The position numbers were made by a program, and so were the translations under genes. From Owenia fusiformis (Eukaryota; Annelida; Polychaeta; Sabellida; Oweniidae), in assembly GCA_903813345.2 (NCBI GenBank), contig CAIIXF020000006.1:1858001-1922000 (forward strand): a stretch of 64,000 bases of DNA, given 5' to 3'. Every line of letters begins with the position of its first letter. Position 1 is the first letter of the stretch. A model generated the notes under the pieces. That model searched no databases. It saw only the letters and a program-made list of their open reading frames with translations, and was not told where the DNA came from. This document shows, one piece after another, positions 12,061 through 24,979 of the stretch.

Positions 12061-14640
12061 TAGAGGAGATAGGGGCATTCTCGGCCACGGGGCATTCCCG
12101 GACAAACCCTTGGTATCCGGTGCAAATCTGGGACAAAGTTAGAATTTTTACAATATATAGCACCACATCTAGCCTATAATATGATGTGTCTAATACAAAG
12201 TTTCAATAAAGAAACCATATAAAACAAAGAATTATTGAAGATCGTCCGACAATGCCCCGTGTCCGAGATTACCCCTTAGCCCAGATCTAGGCTAGACTGG
12301 AATTTTCAGTGAAATTCTGAAAACAAATCCAAAATATTCTTGTTCTATTATTATTAACTGATTTGATCAGTTTTCAGGGGTTTAAGCGCTCACCTGTTGC
12401 AAAAAAAACGTTTGAGTTGTTCCACAGTCTGTCTAAATTCACGGGAAATCAGCTACGTAGATAGTAAACGTCCAAAAACACATTTTATTTTAGATTTATT
12501 TATTTTGATGAATTTTGAATGGACGCGGTTTTCGATTCTCTGATTGGTCAACAATCAATTCATACTGCGGTGCTGCCACCTTTCAATAATATTGACGCTT
12601 TACTCTAGACGAAATGACTTTTGGCTAATGTTCATTCGAGATTCGAGAGTAATTCCCCGGGCTGAAAATATGCTTGTAATGCGCAGTTGCCCACATGCAT
12701 TTGCATAACAAGAATGTATTTATGGATGGATTTCCCTTGGAGGAAATTTTTACTTCATCATTTTAGAATGAGGTCAATTTGTATCCAAATATTTTACCCA
12801 TATGTTTAGTAACATCATGGGCTTTCAACTAAAGCCCATGGTAACATCCAGCTTGGAATAAAATCAACATGGTTTTAGGCCCTGTGGCTTTAGTATTCCG
12901 AGCATCCAGTTACTGAAGAGCTTGTTAGTCATGATTAAATAGAAGCAGCAGCTCCAATAATGGAGTAAGAATTCCTCACTTCAGCAATCAGGACGTTATC
13001 GCTGGGTATACTCCGGGGGTATACTTGCTCATGACTGAATAGCTTTTCAGTAACCAGATGTTACTATTTCCATACTGGTAAAATATTTGAAATAAGAAGG
13101 GGCAGCATCTTCTCACCCAGGTCCATTGAACCCCCCCCCCCCTGGCCAAAACATCTTTCAAAATCATGCAGTTTTTCATCATTCTGAGCACTTTTTAAAG
13201 GGTGACGCATATCGTTTAGCAAATCGAACGCTCGTTTCTGGTGTTGCTCACCGTTTAGTATAAAAGGCCCGATCCCGGAATAATACTCAAGGGTTCACAG
13301 GTTCGAGCTCGTTGTGTCAACACCTCTAACTGTTATATAGCATAAGTATATTATAGATCGTCACACATTTATAAAAGGGTGATTTTTATTTTGACAAATC
13401 AATTCCACATTTATGGGTGAAGTTTCAGGATCTTCTATTTGTGTATAATAAGGAAAAATTGGCATCTAAATTTCCCCATAACGTAATAGCACACAGCTTG
13501 GCATATGAAATATCCTACAAATGAACCAAAGCAAGACAAACCGGTTTCTAATACAAGGATTTATATTGGCTGTTGTACATGTATTCTTTGAACGCAATCA
13601 CTCTTTGGATAACGTTTTCAAAATCGTTATAAACGGATTACTTTATCTCAAAGACAATTTCAATAAACTGGATTTTACAGAACTCCCCTTATTTCTTAAA
13701 AATGGACTGATCCAGTTGATTCGCCTGTAGCCGCCATATTGTTTTTATACGGGATGCTAATCGGAACCCTTTAAGTGATTTTGGCAATTTTTAGACCAAA
13801 ATTGTCCGAAGTTAACCCCCCTGGAATTTTTCAAAAAGTGAACCCCCCTGGCTACAGGCCTGTCAACTGTTGCAAACATTTTCCTTATTACCGTTATTAT
13901 GATGAATTCCATTTGGTCTTTTATGATCAACATGTGTGCATGTCATCATGTTAAACATCATGTCAAAAATAAAATTATTATAAATAAATAATTGTTTGTA
14001 AATAACTCTTTGTATAATTAATGTTAAAAACTTTTCTTGAACATGTTGAAAGAATGAAGTAAAGATAAACAATTAAAAACCCAATGACATGCTCATATTT
14101 GATAACTGAGAAGTTGCATACTGTACTTCTACTTAATTTAGTGCTACTTACTTTGGCCGATTTCTGTTTTGAACATTTGGTGGCTACTTAATTTGGCAGA
14201 CTTGCAATATTAAAATGCACAAATTGTACTCATTTACAGAGTACTAAAATTACCCTTGAATTTGGTGACGACTTAATTTGGCGGACTTGAGCAATTTAGT
14301 GGATCCGCAAAATTAAAACAGCTGCCAAATTAAGTTGAAAGCCTACAGCTGTATGGGATTATGGGAGTGATACTATAATACAGATATAATAATAAAAACA
14401 AAACTATATATATTTTCATACATAATGTATTTTTTCCTCCCTTACTTTCTTGCACACAAGTTTTCCTTGCATTGTTTCTATCGCATGTCTACATATTTAC
14501 ACCTTTAACATGCTATATACTGCTTTATTTTGGCACTTATTTTCTGCATTGCATTTTTGCAAACTGCTTTCATTTCAATAATGAATCATACATCACTCTA
14601 ACCAGAACTTAAATCAAAAGTAAAATAAACAAGGCATTAA
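12061..14640. other. Spacer without supported genes; contains one CATGGGC palindrome
   Basis: The longest open frames lack splice-site or family support. There is a poly-C tract at about 13132-13142. Around 14140-14345 a block with repeated acttaatttggc(a/g)gac motifs in both orientations looks like transposon debris. Confidence 0.45.
12809..12848. mobile_element. CATGGGC palindrome, copy 1, with direct repeats
   Basis: CATGGGCTTT (12816-12825), spacer caact, AAAGCCCATG (12831-12840), flanked by GTAACATC at 12809-12816 and 12841-12848. Direct repeats around a minimal palindrome resemble a transposon excision footprint or an extremely short foldback element. Confidence 0.75.
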
Positions 14641-14650
14641 CATGACAAAA

Positions 14651-16236
14651 TGTCACCACCTAAAACAATTTGGTCAATTTAAAGCAAGTTGGAAAATTGA
14701 GAAGGTCATTAAAGGTCAAATGTCAAATGTAAAGTCAGATTTGAATTTCTGAGAACATGTAGATGATTTTGAAAAAAAAAATTAGTCGATTTGAAGCAAG
14801 TTGAAAAAGACCTTTTTGACCTCTTTTGACCTTGAGAAGGTCATTGAAGGTCAAATGTCAAATCTAAAGTCATATTTGAATTTCTGAGAACATGTAGATG
14901 ATTTTGAAAAAAAAAATTAAGTCAATTTGAAGCAAGATGAAAAAATACCTTTTTGACCTTTTTTGACATTGAGAAGGTCATTGAAGGTCAAATGTCAAAT
15001 CTAAAGTCAGATTTGAATTTCTGAGAACATGTAGATGATTTTGAAAAAAAAATTTAGTCAATTTGAAGCAAGTTGAAAAAAGACCTTTTGACCTTTTTTG
15101 ACTTTGAGAAGGTCATTGAAGGTCAAATGTCAAATCTTAAGTCAAATCTAAAGTCAGATTTGAATTTCTGAGAACACGTAGATGATTTTGAAAATTTTTT
15201 TTAGTCAATTTGAAGCAAGTTGAAAACAGACCTTTTTGACCTTTTTTGACCTTGAGAAGGTCATTAAATGTCAAATGTCAAATCTAAAGTCAAATTTGAA
15301 TTTCTGAGAACATGTAGATGATTTTGAAAAAAAAAATTAGTCAATTTGAAGCAAGTTGAAAAAAGACCTCTTTGACCTTTTTTGACCTTGAGAAGGTCAT
15401 TGAACGTCAAATGTCAAATCTAAAGTCATATTTGAATTTCTGAGAACATGTAGATGATTTTGAAAAAATTTTTTAGTCAATTTGAAGCAAGATGAAAAAA
15501 TACCTTTTTGACCTTTTTTGACATTGGGAAGGTCATTGAAGGTCAAATGGCAAATCTAAAGTCAGATTTTGAAGGTCAAATGTCAAATCTAAATTCAAAT
15601 CTAAAGTCAGATTTGAATTTCTGAGAACATGTAGATGATTTTGAAAAAAAATTTAGTCAATGTGAACCAAGTTACAAAAAATACCTTTTTGACCTTTTTT
15701 GACATTGGGAAGGTCATTGAAGGTCAAATGTCAAATCTAAAGTCAGATTTGAATTTCTGAGAACATGTAGATGATTTTGAAAAAAAAATTTAGTCAATTT
15801 GAAGCAAGTTGAAAAAAGACCTTTTTGACCTTTTTTGACCTTGAGAAGGTCATTGAAGGTCAAATGTCAAATCTAAAGTCAGATTTTGAAGGTCAAATGT
15901 CAAATCTAAAGTCAAATCTAAAGTCAGATTTGAATTTCTGAGAACATGTAGATGATTTTGAAAAAAAAATTAGTCAATGTGAAGCAAGTTGAAAAAAGAC
16001 CTTTTTGACCTTGAGAAGGTCATTGAAGGTCAAATGTTAAATCTAAAGTCAGATTTGAACTTCTGAGAACATGTAGATGATTTAGAAAAAAATTGAAGTC
16101 AGTCTAAACAGTATTTGTTAAGTTATAGGAAGTTGTAAGAAATTGTTACAGACGCCGGACGCCAACCTCCAACCACCAACCGCCGTCGCAAAAAAACGGA
16201 GACCATAACAATATGTCACCACTTTTGGTGGTGACA
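14651..16236. mobile_element. Tandem-core non-autonomous element, about 1.59 kb
   Basis: Starts TGTCACCACC and ends GGTGGTGACA. The core holds ten copies of a repeat marked by gagaacatgtagatgatttt (first near 14750, last near 16056) spaced 117-181 bp, most about 135 bp; the longer spacings come from an extra gaaggtcaaatgtcaaatct block. After the core come a gacgccggacgccaacc segment and a terminal hairpin (TATGTCACCACttttGGTGGTGACATA, 16213-16238, arms of 11). A core of tandem repeats plus a 3' hairpin recalls pearl/Helentron-associated elements, but the symmetrical TGTCACCACC ends could equally mark a TIR element. No protein is encoded. Confidence 0.8.
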
Positions 16237-16239
16237 TAA

Positions 16240-17570
16240 TAAAAATGGAAAAATCAGCACACTTCTATGTCAAATTAAAGAAGTATACAGTATAATTGGT
16301 ATTTCTCATAATTAAGCAAAATAATACATAAAGAAAAGTATAATATAAGCAAACTGAAAGCAAAAATGAAAACAAAACTTTATCAGCATGGGATAATAAC
16401 AACCATGCTAATTAAATGAAAATATTTGAATTGATTATGTACAAGTACATGTCATTATTAAGGTTGAATCATTATATTTTGTTCTAGACCTAGATCTTCT
16501 TAACCCATGTAATCTCAACTTGATTCATTTTATTTTACACGTATTTAAAAGCAAAATTAACACAGCTGAGCCCTAAAACATTTAGTCCATCTAAACCCTC
16601 AACATACATGCATATTATATTTTCAAACCACATTTGATTCTTCACTTTTTTATTTGGTAATATTTACCAATAAAATCCAAAATCGTCTTTTTACAAGATT
16701 TGAATCCCCTAGGTTTAATCACAAGACATTATTCTTTTCTGAAAGTCGACGACCATGATTTACTGATTTAAAAGTTGCCATATCAAATCAAATTGGCAAA
16801 ATTGCCTAGTGCCTAAATAACAATAGTAGTACAATAAACTTCAAAATTGAAAACAAAAGTGTAATAGCACATGTGCATCTCCTTTGAAGTATCCCCTTGA
16901 TCAGATTCAGTCTAGTGATCAAATCAACTTGACATTGCCACCATTCAGCCATTTGATGTAAATAGTTTTCTGAACTACGGTACATGTGAAATGTTAAATA
17001 AATTCTAAGCCTAGCAAGCTTCCAAAACAATTTGGAATTAATAAGCACCACATATCATAATATCAGGCATGCAAAACTAATTCTTAAAATCTATTTTGTA
17101 GTTGCAATATTGTGCTCCACTTTTTCTTCACACGCATAAAAAAGGCCTACAAATCATTTATCAAAGAAATTGTTCCCAGACCAGCCTTAGCTTGATATAA
17201 AATACTAAATCACATTTAACTCATTTTTTGAATTTCAGTTCTTAATTTTATCAGTTTTACTCCTGCCTCGTTGCTGTAATGAGCAATTTATGTCCCTTCA
17301 GTTGTGTGTACAGCAAAACATGAGACCCATCATATACAATACAAGATAATCACCATCCTACCACAGGTACAAGGACATTCAGTCTCACAATACATCAACT
17401 ATGTTTTTATGTTGTATATAAATAACTGTTCCAAGATGACCTCTATTTCCAGAGGGCAGAAATGGATTCACATAACACACAGTTTACATTCAGATTTGAG
17501 AGGAGGATTAAGCCCAGAGTTCAGAGATGACACACGCTTATAATGTAAACCTGTATTGAGATGACCCACG
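16240..17570. other. Spacer, no feature recognised
   Basis: AT-rich. No splice-bounded coding frame, RNA gene or bounded repeat seen. Confidence 0.45.
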
Positions 17571-17579
17571 TCTCTGATT

Positions 17580-17627
17580 GGTCAAAACATGGGCTTTCAA
17601 CTTCTAATTGAAAGCCCATGGTCAAAA
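17580..17627. mobile_element. CATGGGC palindrome, copy 2, with direct repeats
   Basis: CATGGGCTTTCAA, spacer cttctaa, TTGAAAGCCCATG (17588-17620), flanked by GTCAAAA at 17581-17587 and 17621-17627. It keeps the longest inverted arms (13 bp) of the family in this window. Confidence 0.75.
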
Positions 17628-17629
17628 TC

Positions 17630-19500
17630 AACAAACAAAAAATTGCAGATTCAAAATTTTCTTATAACACTTCGAATAATATTATGTTAATTTCTGGCGT
17701 GTTAACCAATGTTATTTCACATCAAGATAAAGATGTAAGGAGTATGCTTAAAATAATTAAAACATCACAACGACGCACTATATTCGAAAACTAACTGGTG
17801 AGAATTTGAGAAAACGAAGGTGGTACGCAAGAGACATATTATGTCAGTCATCGCTAAAACTCTGGGGCTTTCCCTCCTCTTATTCAGATTTATATCAATT
17901 GATTACATTACAGAACATGTTTCAAGAACAGACTTTTAATTCAACAATTGAATTCAGGCAAGACTAAATCATCATTTATAGATGGCAGACCACGACTGTC
18001 ATTTTTACACCTCTTCAAAAGGATTGGCTCCCAGGGTTCCCACTCAATATTCTGATGTCATGACTTGTGATTCAAAAATCAAATTCAAACAGCTACCATT
18101 TTGTTCAAAAATCTTATTTCCAAACAAAAAATTCCAAAACACACAAGAAGTGATCGAGATATTGGTTACAATCTTTTGGATAGCTGATTATGAATTTAAG
18201 TCAGAGTTATCATATCAGAAATAACGACATTCTGACATTTTCATTGTTGGAAAATATATAATTGTATCCCTGCCCTGAGCCAATCCTCCTTGCCTCTTCA
18301 GTTATAAAAAGATGGCTAAATCTGCATATAACCCTATTCGATTTAAAAAGAATGATACCTTTTACATGCCCTGTGTTTTAGTTTGGCTAATTACATGCAT
18401 AATGGAACAAATTTGGTCATTTTTTACCAGAACACCTTGTAGACTCAATCTGTTAAGACCAGCCATAAAACAAAAAGGATGGATTGGTATACATAATCCC
18501 TTATTTAACAACTACATTTTTCCGAGACCAATAATTTGCAGATAATAATTCTATTTTCCAGTATAATTACCATTCATGCAGTACATATTATACATTCAGT
18601 CTCACAATATATCAACTTTGTTGACAGTGGTTTCATTAACAGCAAGCAAGGCAATCTACTCCCATTTGTTTTTACCCAAATTTCCAGCATTTTTTAGGAA
18701 TGTTAGATTTATAATTTCCTATAATTTTGCGTGTTGTTTTCATAGCGTTCTGTCTGAAATTCTATGAATCCCCAAGTTTTGTCTTCATACTATTTTGGCT
18801 AGGCTAATAGATATACACATCTATCTGGTATGTTATTGCACCAATATAGAACATACACTAAATGCTCAGCACCTCCAAGAATGAATACATACTACATCTC
18901 ATAAGTCAGAGAGTAGTTTTGGCAATAATTTTGTTTCTGAGATGCTCTTGCACTTCAATTAAAGGAAGAATCCAAGACAGACAGTTGCAACTTTCCCCAA
19001 ATTTACGCATTCTTAATGTTCGATTCTATTTTAATAACTGCATCATTTGATTTGATCATTTTAGATGGTTGAGAACACATTCTGTGGTTGATTGCAACAC
19101 CCTGTATCGTATTCTGCCTTTAAAGGCCCAATCATTTTTACAATGTTGATCTGGACATAAAAGAAGTATTTCCTGTTTTACAAAAGAGAACTTCCTTTGC
19201 TTTTGTCTATTAATTTTCTTCCTTTTTGTGCTACAGTTTAGAGTAAAGTTCCAGGAATTGGACATAATTTTGAAATATTTAAGGCATAATGTACACAAAA
19301 TACTAGCAAATTGAATACACAAGCTATCAAATTGGCGAGCACATTCCTGAAACTTTCTGACCCCACTGTAAATGCACATCTACTTAATAATTCAAACCAA
19401 GTTTCACTGTTTGATTTTGTTCACATCATTTACTTTTTAAAACATGATGATGACCATTTATAATTCTGACGCTACTTGTACATGCACCCTAATGAGAATG
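17630..19500. other. Spacer downstream of the first ELAV-family gene
   Basis: No independent gene supported. The part nearest 19500 is presumably 3' untranslated sequence of the ELAV-family gene, but I could not place its polyadenylation site with confidence. Confidence 0.4.
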
Positions 19501-20637
19501 TTACTGTTTGAATGACACTTGAAGAGGCTTCTGTGTGAACATATAACCATTGAGAGCTTGCACTGCTTCACATGCCTCCTCATAATTCCTCATGGTCACA
19601 AAACCATATCCTTTGCACTGTTCTTTGTCCTTGTCAATGATAGTGTTCACTTTGAGAATCGCCCCATAGGGTGAGAATAATTGGAAGAGTGTTGTATCAG
19701 TGGCATCTGTGCCAATGTTATACACAAACAGTACGTGTCCAGCTGCAGATTCAGTACCAATCATAGCAGTATGAGTAAGGGGAAGAGGCTGGGATAGGGG
19801 GTTGAAACGGTTAGTATGTAGGCCTTGTGCAGCCATATTGGTTGTGTTTGCAGCACCTCTCATTGGACCTCCTAAGCCATACCCTCTCCCCCGAGCTGTA
19901 GTTCCTTGATGAAATCCACCCCTCCCTGCCCCTGCCCCAAACAATTGTTGTTGGTTTCCATAGTAACCAGTATCTGCTGCATAGCCCCCTCCCCCTCCTA
20001 CAATAGGGAAGTTACGCTGAGGTGGTGGACGCACTTTTTTTGAGTTATCCTGCGCAAAACTCACAAGAAGGGGTTCCTTAAAGCCTGCTGGCTGAGTGTT
20101 GTTTAGAGCCTCAAGGGCAGCCTCAGCTTGCTTTCTGTTATCATACAATACAAATCCAACTCCTTTAGGTAACTGGGTTATGCTATCACGTACCAACCTT
20201 GATTGAACCACATCACCAAAGTTGGAAAACAGATCATGTAGCATTGTATCATCAAAGTTACGTGGAATATTGCGAATGAAGAGATTAGCTCCCTTTGTAT
20301 CAGACCCATCACGAGAGTATGCTACCTTAAGAGTTTTATTTTGTAACTTAAGGCCATTTAGGACATCAATGGCCTGTGCTGCATCAGCAGGGTCGTGATA
20401 GTCCACAAATCCAAACCCAAAGCTATAGCCAGTCTCCTTATCTCTCATAATCCGCGTTTGCTTCACTGGACCAACACTGACAAACATAGACTGGAACTCC
20501 CGATCAGTGAGAGTCTGGGGTAGATAGTTCACTATGAGACACGTCTTGCCTTCACTGCTTTTGCCATTTGTATGGGGACCACTGGTGCCTGGTTTCATCA
20601 GTGGTTGAATGTCTTTTTTAGTCCCCGCATTCATCAT
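19501..20637 (-). CDS. ELAV/Hu-family RNA-binding protein, three RRMs, single coding exon
   Basis: The 378-residue protein has the ELAV/Hu order RRM1-RRM2-hinge-RRM3. RRM1 spans about 31-108 (RNP2 LIVNYL, RNP1 FGFGFVDY), RRM2 about 117-197 (LFIRNI, KGVGFVLY) and RRM3 about 300-378 (LFVYNI, KGYGFVTM). The hinge, 198-299, is rich in Gly, Arg and Gln. Family members bind AU/U-rich RNA and control splicing, stability or translation; that role is inferred here. The start is the first of two adjacent in-frame ATGs; a stop precedes the frame shortly upstream, and an acceptor-like tgcag at 20666-20668 hints at a 5'-UTR intron. The whole coding sequence is uninterrupted, whereas many animal ELAV genes have introns in the coding region. 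A paralogue lies 5.8 kb upstream on the same strand. An exact orthologue (ELAV, Rbp9 or Sxl-like) cannot be named. Confidence 0.95.
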   Translation of the reverse strand: MMNAGTKKDIQPLMKPGTSGPHTNGKSSEGKTCLIVNYLPQTLTDREFQSMFVSVGPVKQTRIMRDKETGYSFGFGFVDYHDPADAAQAIDVLNGLKLQNKTLKVAYSRDGSDTKGANLFIRNIPRNFDDTMLHDLFSNFGDVVQSRLVRDSITQLPKGVGFVLYDNRKQAEAALEALNNTQPAGFKEPLLVSFAQDNSKKVRPPPQRNFPIVGGGGGYAADTGYYGNQQQLFGAGAGRGGFHQGTTARGRGYGLGGPMRGAANTTNMAAQGLHTNRFNPLSQPLPLTHTAMIGTESAAGHVLFVYNIGTDATDTTLFQLFSPYGAILKVNTIIDKDKEQCKGYGFVTMRNYEEACEAVQALNGYMFTQKPLQVSFKQ

Positions 20638-20639
20638 GG

Positions 20640-21154
20640 TAATATAACGTCAATGCCTCTCTCCACTGCATCGTGAAAAAATTAAAAATCATAAAAAATT
20701 ATTTGGTAAAAAATAAATAAGATGTAAAAATTGATAAACAGCTGGCTGTTGACATGGTAGGACCTGGATGTACCTGAATGAAACAAGAAAACAATATTTA
20801 GACAATTTCAAAATTCAACAAGGAAACAGATGCAGTCTAATTCAAGTTAAGGAACTACAGTTTTACCAAAATGCTAGACAGTAAATGCATCCCAAAGATG
20901 TAATTCCACATTTCGTTTTGATGATGGTATATTTTGTAATTTTAAACTTTTTAAGACAGGAAGGAACAGTGACAGGAAGACTGATAGGTTAGATTGCGGG
21001 TATGCTTTCATGGCATGTCTGTTCAAATGAGTCCTACACACCATAGAATTTGCTTAAAGCATCAAATAGAAAGTAAACCGATTATTGAAGAAACACGCAT
21101 TTTGTTTGAATTTAAAATATTTTCATTTTGACGAACCAACAAAATTTTAAGTGC
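20640..21154. other. Upstream region of the first ELAV-family gene
   Basis: Contains a candidate 5'-UTR splice acceptor (complement 20666-20668) and AT-rich sequence. No TATA element or first exon can be assigned. Confidence 0.35.
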
Positions 21155-21645
21155 AGGGTGACCCCAAAAAAAACCAGAACACTCCAAAAATGAAATAATT
21201 TCTTTAAAATACATTTTTAAATGAGAGCTTCATTTTTCATATAAAAACTACAATCTATGGATGACAATGTGAAACCAACTTTGTTACATAGCATTCAATG
21301 TTTTTCTTTTTATGGTCAATTAAAAAATGTGCCCACTTTTAAAAGAACAAAAAAAGATTTTCGTAAGATTTTCGTGTCAACCAAAAGGTTACCGTCTTCT
21401 TCGGAAATTTCTTCTGAATTTCTCATAAATCTCAAGATATGATTTTGTCTCAATGTTGATTTTCCTAAAATTGACACATTCTAAGATCATCCATGATATC
21501 CCAAATAATCAATATTGTGTGACAAATTTGATATCATATTATCATCCATAGATTCTAGTTTAGATAAAAAATTAGCTTGATGGGATAGGTATTTAAGAAA
21601 TTATCACATTTTTAGAAGGTTCTGTTTTTTGAGGTCACCCTGTAC
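21155..21645. mobile_element. Mariner-like MITE, TIR CAGGGTGACC, about 490 bp
   Basis: Begins cagggtgaccccaaaaaaaa and ends with the inverse ttttttgaggtcaccctg. The right flank is TA and the left TG, consistent with a decayed TA duplication. The CAGGGTG...AAAAAA terminus is common in Tc1/mariner elements. The open frame inside is not a transposase. A lone similar end (cagggtgagccaaaaatg) lies near 4488. Confidence 0.65.
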
Positions 21646-21649
21646 CCAG

Positions 21650-23261
21650 GGGTTCAACAGGCACATGGTGCTGTTCACTCCCTCTACTGCTAGTTTTTCT
21701 CATTTTTCTAAGTTACATACTTCCCTTCTGAGTGTCTGTTGATACCCTTTGTAAAAAGAAACGTGAAATAACTGGGATGCATTCATTGTCTACCAATATG
21801 AAGACTTTGTCACTTGGGTTATTGTAACAATAGCAAAAGAACAAAGACAATACTTCCTGATGAACCATATGCTGCCGTGGTACTATGTTATTCAAGTAGA
21901 CAGAACTACTATGCATTTTTGATCAAAATATTAAAATGTGACTTGACCTCAATGAGGATGTTATGAAAATGACAATTTCTTCAACTTAAGATCTGTGATG
22001 CTGTTACACTTTACAACTAGATGAGAACAAGGACAACTTCAATCTCATTTGAGTGACCTACTTGAGATCATTATTATATGAATACCGTTATGTGGCACCT
22101 AATACTCCCTCTTGGGGGGGGGGTCATAGCCACTACAACCAGTAAATATGTAACATTGATTTTAATAAAAAATAAATAAATAAAAGTCAATTGCTGCTAC
22201 TGCACTAAAATCATAATTTTATTTTATATTAGCTTTATCCATGCAGATTTTCAAAATTGATTACACACTAGAATAAAAAAAATAAAAATAAAATATGGGT
22301 TTCTTGCAATCCCTTCCTAATAAATTTCCACCTACTTACCACACTATATGAATCTGAATTTACAATTTCTTTTAATAAAAAAAATAGTCGTAAAATAAGG
22401 GAGACTGGCAAAATGGGCCCCTCTATTTTTCTCTGGCAACAACCTACTATAGCTGATTTGGCACCAATTTAAAAGATCATCATAAAATAGGGGAGACTGT
22501 GGCAAAAAAAGATTAGAATCGAGTGTACTGTTTTGTCACAGTTTCCAACGTTGATTTTTCTTTGAACTGGTGCCTAATCAGATATACAGGTTTCCCAGAG
22601 AAATACCGAGAGTCCCATTTTGTCGTCATTGCCAGGATAATTTGACAGGAAAACATGAGCATTCCATTCTCTCCTATGATTTTTTTAAGTAGGTGCCATA
22701 TCAGCTTTACAGGTCCTTACCATGGTAATTACAAACATGCAACCTTCTATTTGATTATGACAGTTTCTCGCGAAACAAAATACATTGAAATCAGACCCTG
22801 GAATAAGCTGCATATATTTATGTATTAAATGAAAGCGTGTATGAGTGTTGAATTTTTGTTATGGATTTTGCCACTTATTGTTACCTGAAGATCATCCTAC
22901 TGGGGTTAAAGACAATCAACAAACATAATGGTTTGTATTCTATTTTAGTGGTCATCTCCCTCAGAGAAACTCTGTAATATGTCATGATGAACTTTCATCT
23001 AGATTTATTGGCAGCAAGCAAAAATAATCATTGGTCAGAAAATATCAGAGAAACTTGGGTAAATTCCCTAGAAATATGGTTCATAGCATTGGAAATATTA
23101 AACACCAACATGGTTTAGCCTTGCACACTGTAAAAAGTTAACTTCATCTTACCCCCCCCCCCCCCCAAGTTCTTGATTTTATTTTTTCTTGCTTCGTGCT
23201 AGCAAGATAATTTTCAATTTCTGCCCAAAAATGGAATCATAAAGAAACAAAAATCCAAATG
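21650..23261. other. Spacer with transposon debris
   Basis: Poly-G (about 22116) and poly-C (about 23153) runs and two similar blocks beginning ataggggagactg (near 22400 and 22489) are present; no gene is supported. Confidence 0.4.
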
Positions 23262-23689
23262 CACTGGTGATCCACTCGATTACGCTGGTTACCAAACGGT
23301 TCGTTTTGGTAACAAAATGTCGGAACATCGAAGGTAAGATTTTTCTTTTTTCCTTATTTCACACGTTGTAGGCAGAATTTCCCACGACATTTTTAACATA
23401 AAGCATAAACGGTTTTTCGAAAAACAGTTAAGATCTGCACTTTTAACCCAAACCGTTTATGTAACTTAAGTGAGGAATTAAATCGACGATTCTGTTGTCT
23501 TCTGAGCTATTTTTTTCGCAAACATGTACATTTTCTAAAACATATGATGCTGATATACATTTGTGAAAAAAAACGTTGTTGGGATTCTGCCTACAACATG
23601 TGAAATAAGGAAAAAAGAAAATCGCACCTTCGACGTTCCGACATTTTGTTACCAAAACGGTTCCAGCGTAATCGAGCGGATCACCAGTG
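23262..23689. mobile_element. Foldback MITE with ~110-bp terminal inverted repeats
   Basis: The ends CACTGGTGATCC and GGATCACCAGTG continue inward as matching arms (ttttggtaacaaaatgtcgg, ttccttatttcaca, ttgtaggcagaat on both sides in opposite orientation) for about 110 bp. Flanks carry AAATG on both sides (23257-23261 and 23690-23694), a plausible 5-bp target duplication. No coding capacity. Confidence 0.85.
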
Positions 23690-24449
23690 AAATGCCTAAA
23701 TATTTTCAATCACATATTTTAATGTGAATCAGATTGTATATAATCTCCAAGAATGTAAATCGTGCAAAAAAACTGAGTTCATAAACAAGAGACTGGAAAT
23801 CTAATTTAAAATATATTTCCAAAATTGAAGAAAGCTTTATCAACAAAGCAACTACATGTAAATGGAGAATTGGTCGACTACATGGAATACAATTATAATT
23901 CCTAGAACACACATTGCATGTAATGTAACTTATGGCTCATCAAAATTAGATAGAGTTGGTTTTACCCAGTAAATTAATCAATCAATATATAAGCTATAAT
24001 CCTATCAGTTTAGAATAATTGAGATCAAGAAATAATACCTCCTAGTTTTGAATCATGTCGCCTGTAGTACTCTTTCGTACCAACCTAGGCTACGACTTCT
24101 TTCACGAAACTATTGCAAGCATTCAATTGTATTTCATAATTTTGATAGATATACATGTAGCAACATCATTCTGAGACAGCTGAACATCAAACAATCAGAT
24201 TATATATTTAAGAAATAGACCCTTGTTTGTTAAAAGTATAAAGATAGCATGTGATTGACTTGATGGAAAACCTTGAAATTAGTCATTGCAAAAGATCAAT
24301 GGAATAGTATTGAAAAATGCTATTCAATTATTCATTGTGCTAGTATTTACAGTTGAAACTTTCATGAATATTTCATCATGATAGTAAGCAATAACTGTTG
24401 TTAACAATGACAGAAATCAAATATTTCATCAATACATGTGATGCGTATA
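23690..24449. other. Spacer, nothing recognised
   Basis: AT-rich, without a supported exon, RNA gene or bounded repeat. Confidence 0.45.
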
Positions 24450-24611
24450 CAGTAAAACCTGTATATCCAAACACCTCTCAATATGAACACTTTTAATGGG
24501 CCCCACCTTTGTTATCTCCCATTAACTCACATACAAAGAAACCTTGAAATATGAAATCTGCTAATCTGAACACTTTTTGGCTGGTACCTTCGGATTAGAC
24601 AAGTTTTACTG
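24450..24611. mobile_element. TA-flanked MITE, TIR CAGTAAAACCTGT, 162 bp
   Basis: Same family as 5965-6401: cagtaaaacctgtatatcc at the left, cggattagacaagttttactg at the right, TA on both flanks. Shorter than the 5.9-kb copy by internal deletion. Confidence 0.8.
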
Positions 24612-24823
24612 TATACGCAATGTTTATCACACCAATTTATGGTTCACTTCAGCTAAAAGTCATTCCAGGTGTGCAATTGACAATTGAAATGTGAACTATT
24701 CTTCATAAAACACGGATGTCATTGACAACTGTTCAATTCTGTACTTGTTTGAGATCGTATCAAGATGCCATATGTATGATGAAGGAAAAAGTTGGGTTTC
24801 ATTTTGATATAGCACCTTCACCC

Positions 24824-24973
24824 ACGGTAAAACCTGTGAATATATCTGAACACATCTCTTATACGACCACTTTTCAATGTGAACACACCTGTTTAAGACT
24901 TCCCTGTTAAAAAATCCTAAAAACACCTGCCAATCAAAAACAAGTGGCACTCACATTAAACAGGTTTTACAGT
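24824..24973. mobile_element. Diverged copy of the CAGTAAAACCTGT MITE
   Basis: cggtaaaacctgtgaatat at the left pairs with ttaaacaggttttacag at the right, with the family's aatgtgaacac block inside. Ends and flanks are eroded. Confidence 0.65.
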
Positions 24974-24979
24974 TCTATG

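Noticed and set aside
14700-16110. Regular repeats suggesting a CRISPR-like array
   Set aside because: Units are ~135 bp and contiguous without unique spacers, are bounded by transposon ends and lie in a eukaryotic genome.
18312-18545. Plus-strand frame with several Trp and Cys residues
   Set aside because: No splice signals in phase, no family resemblance and a low-GC background; treated as chance.
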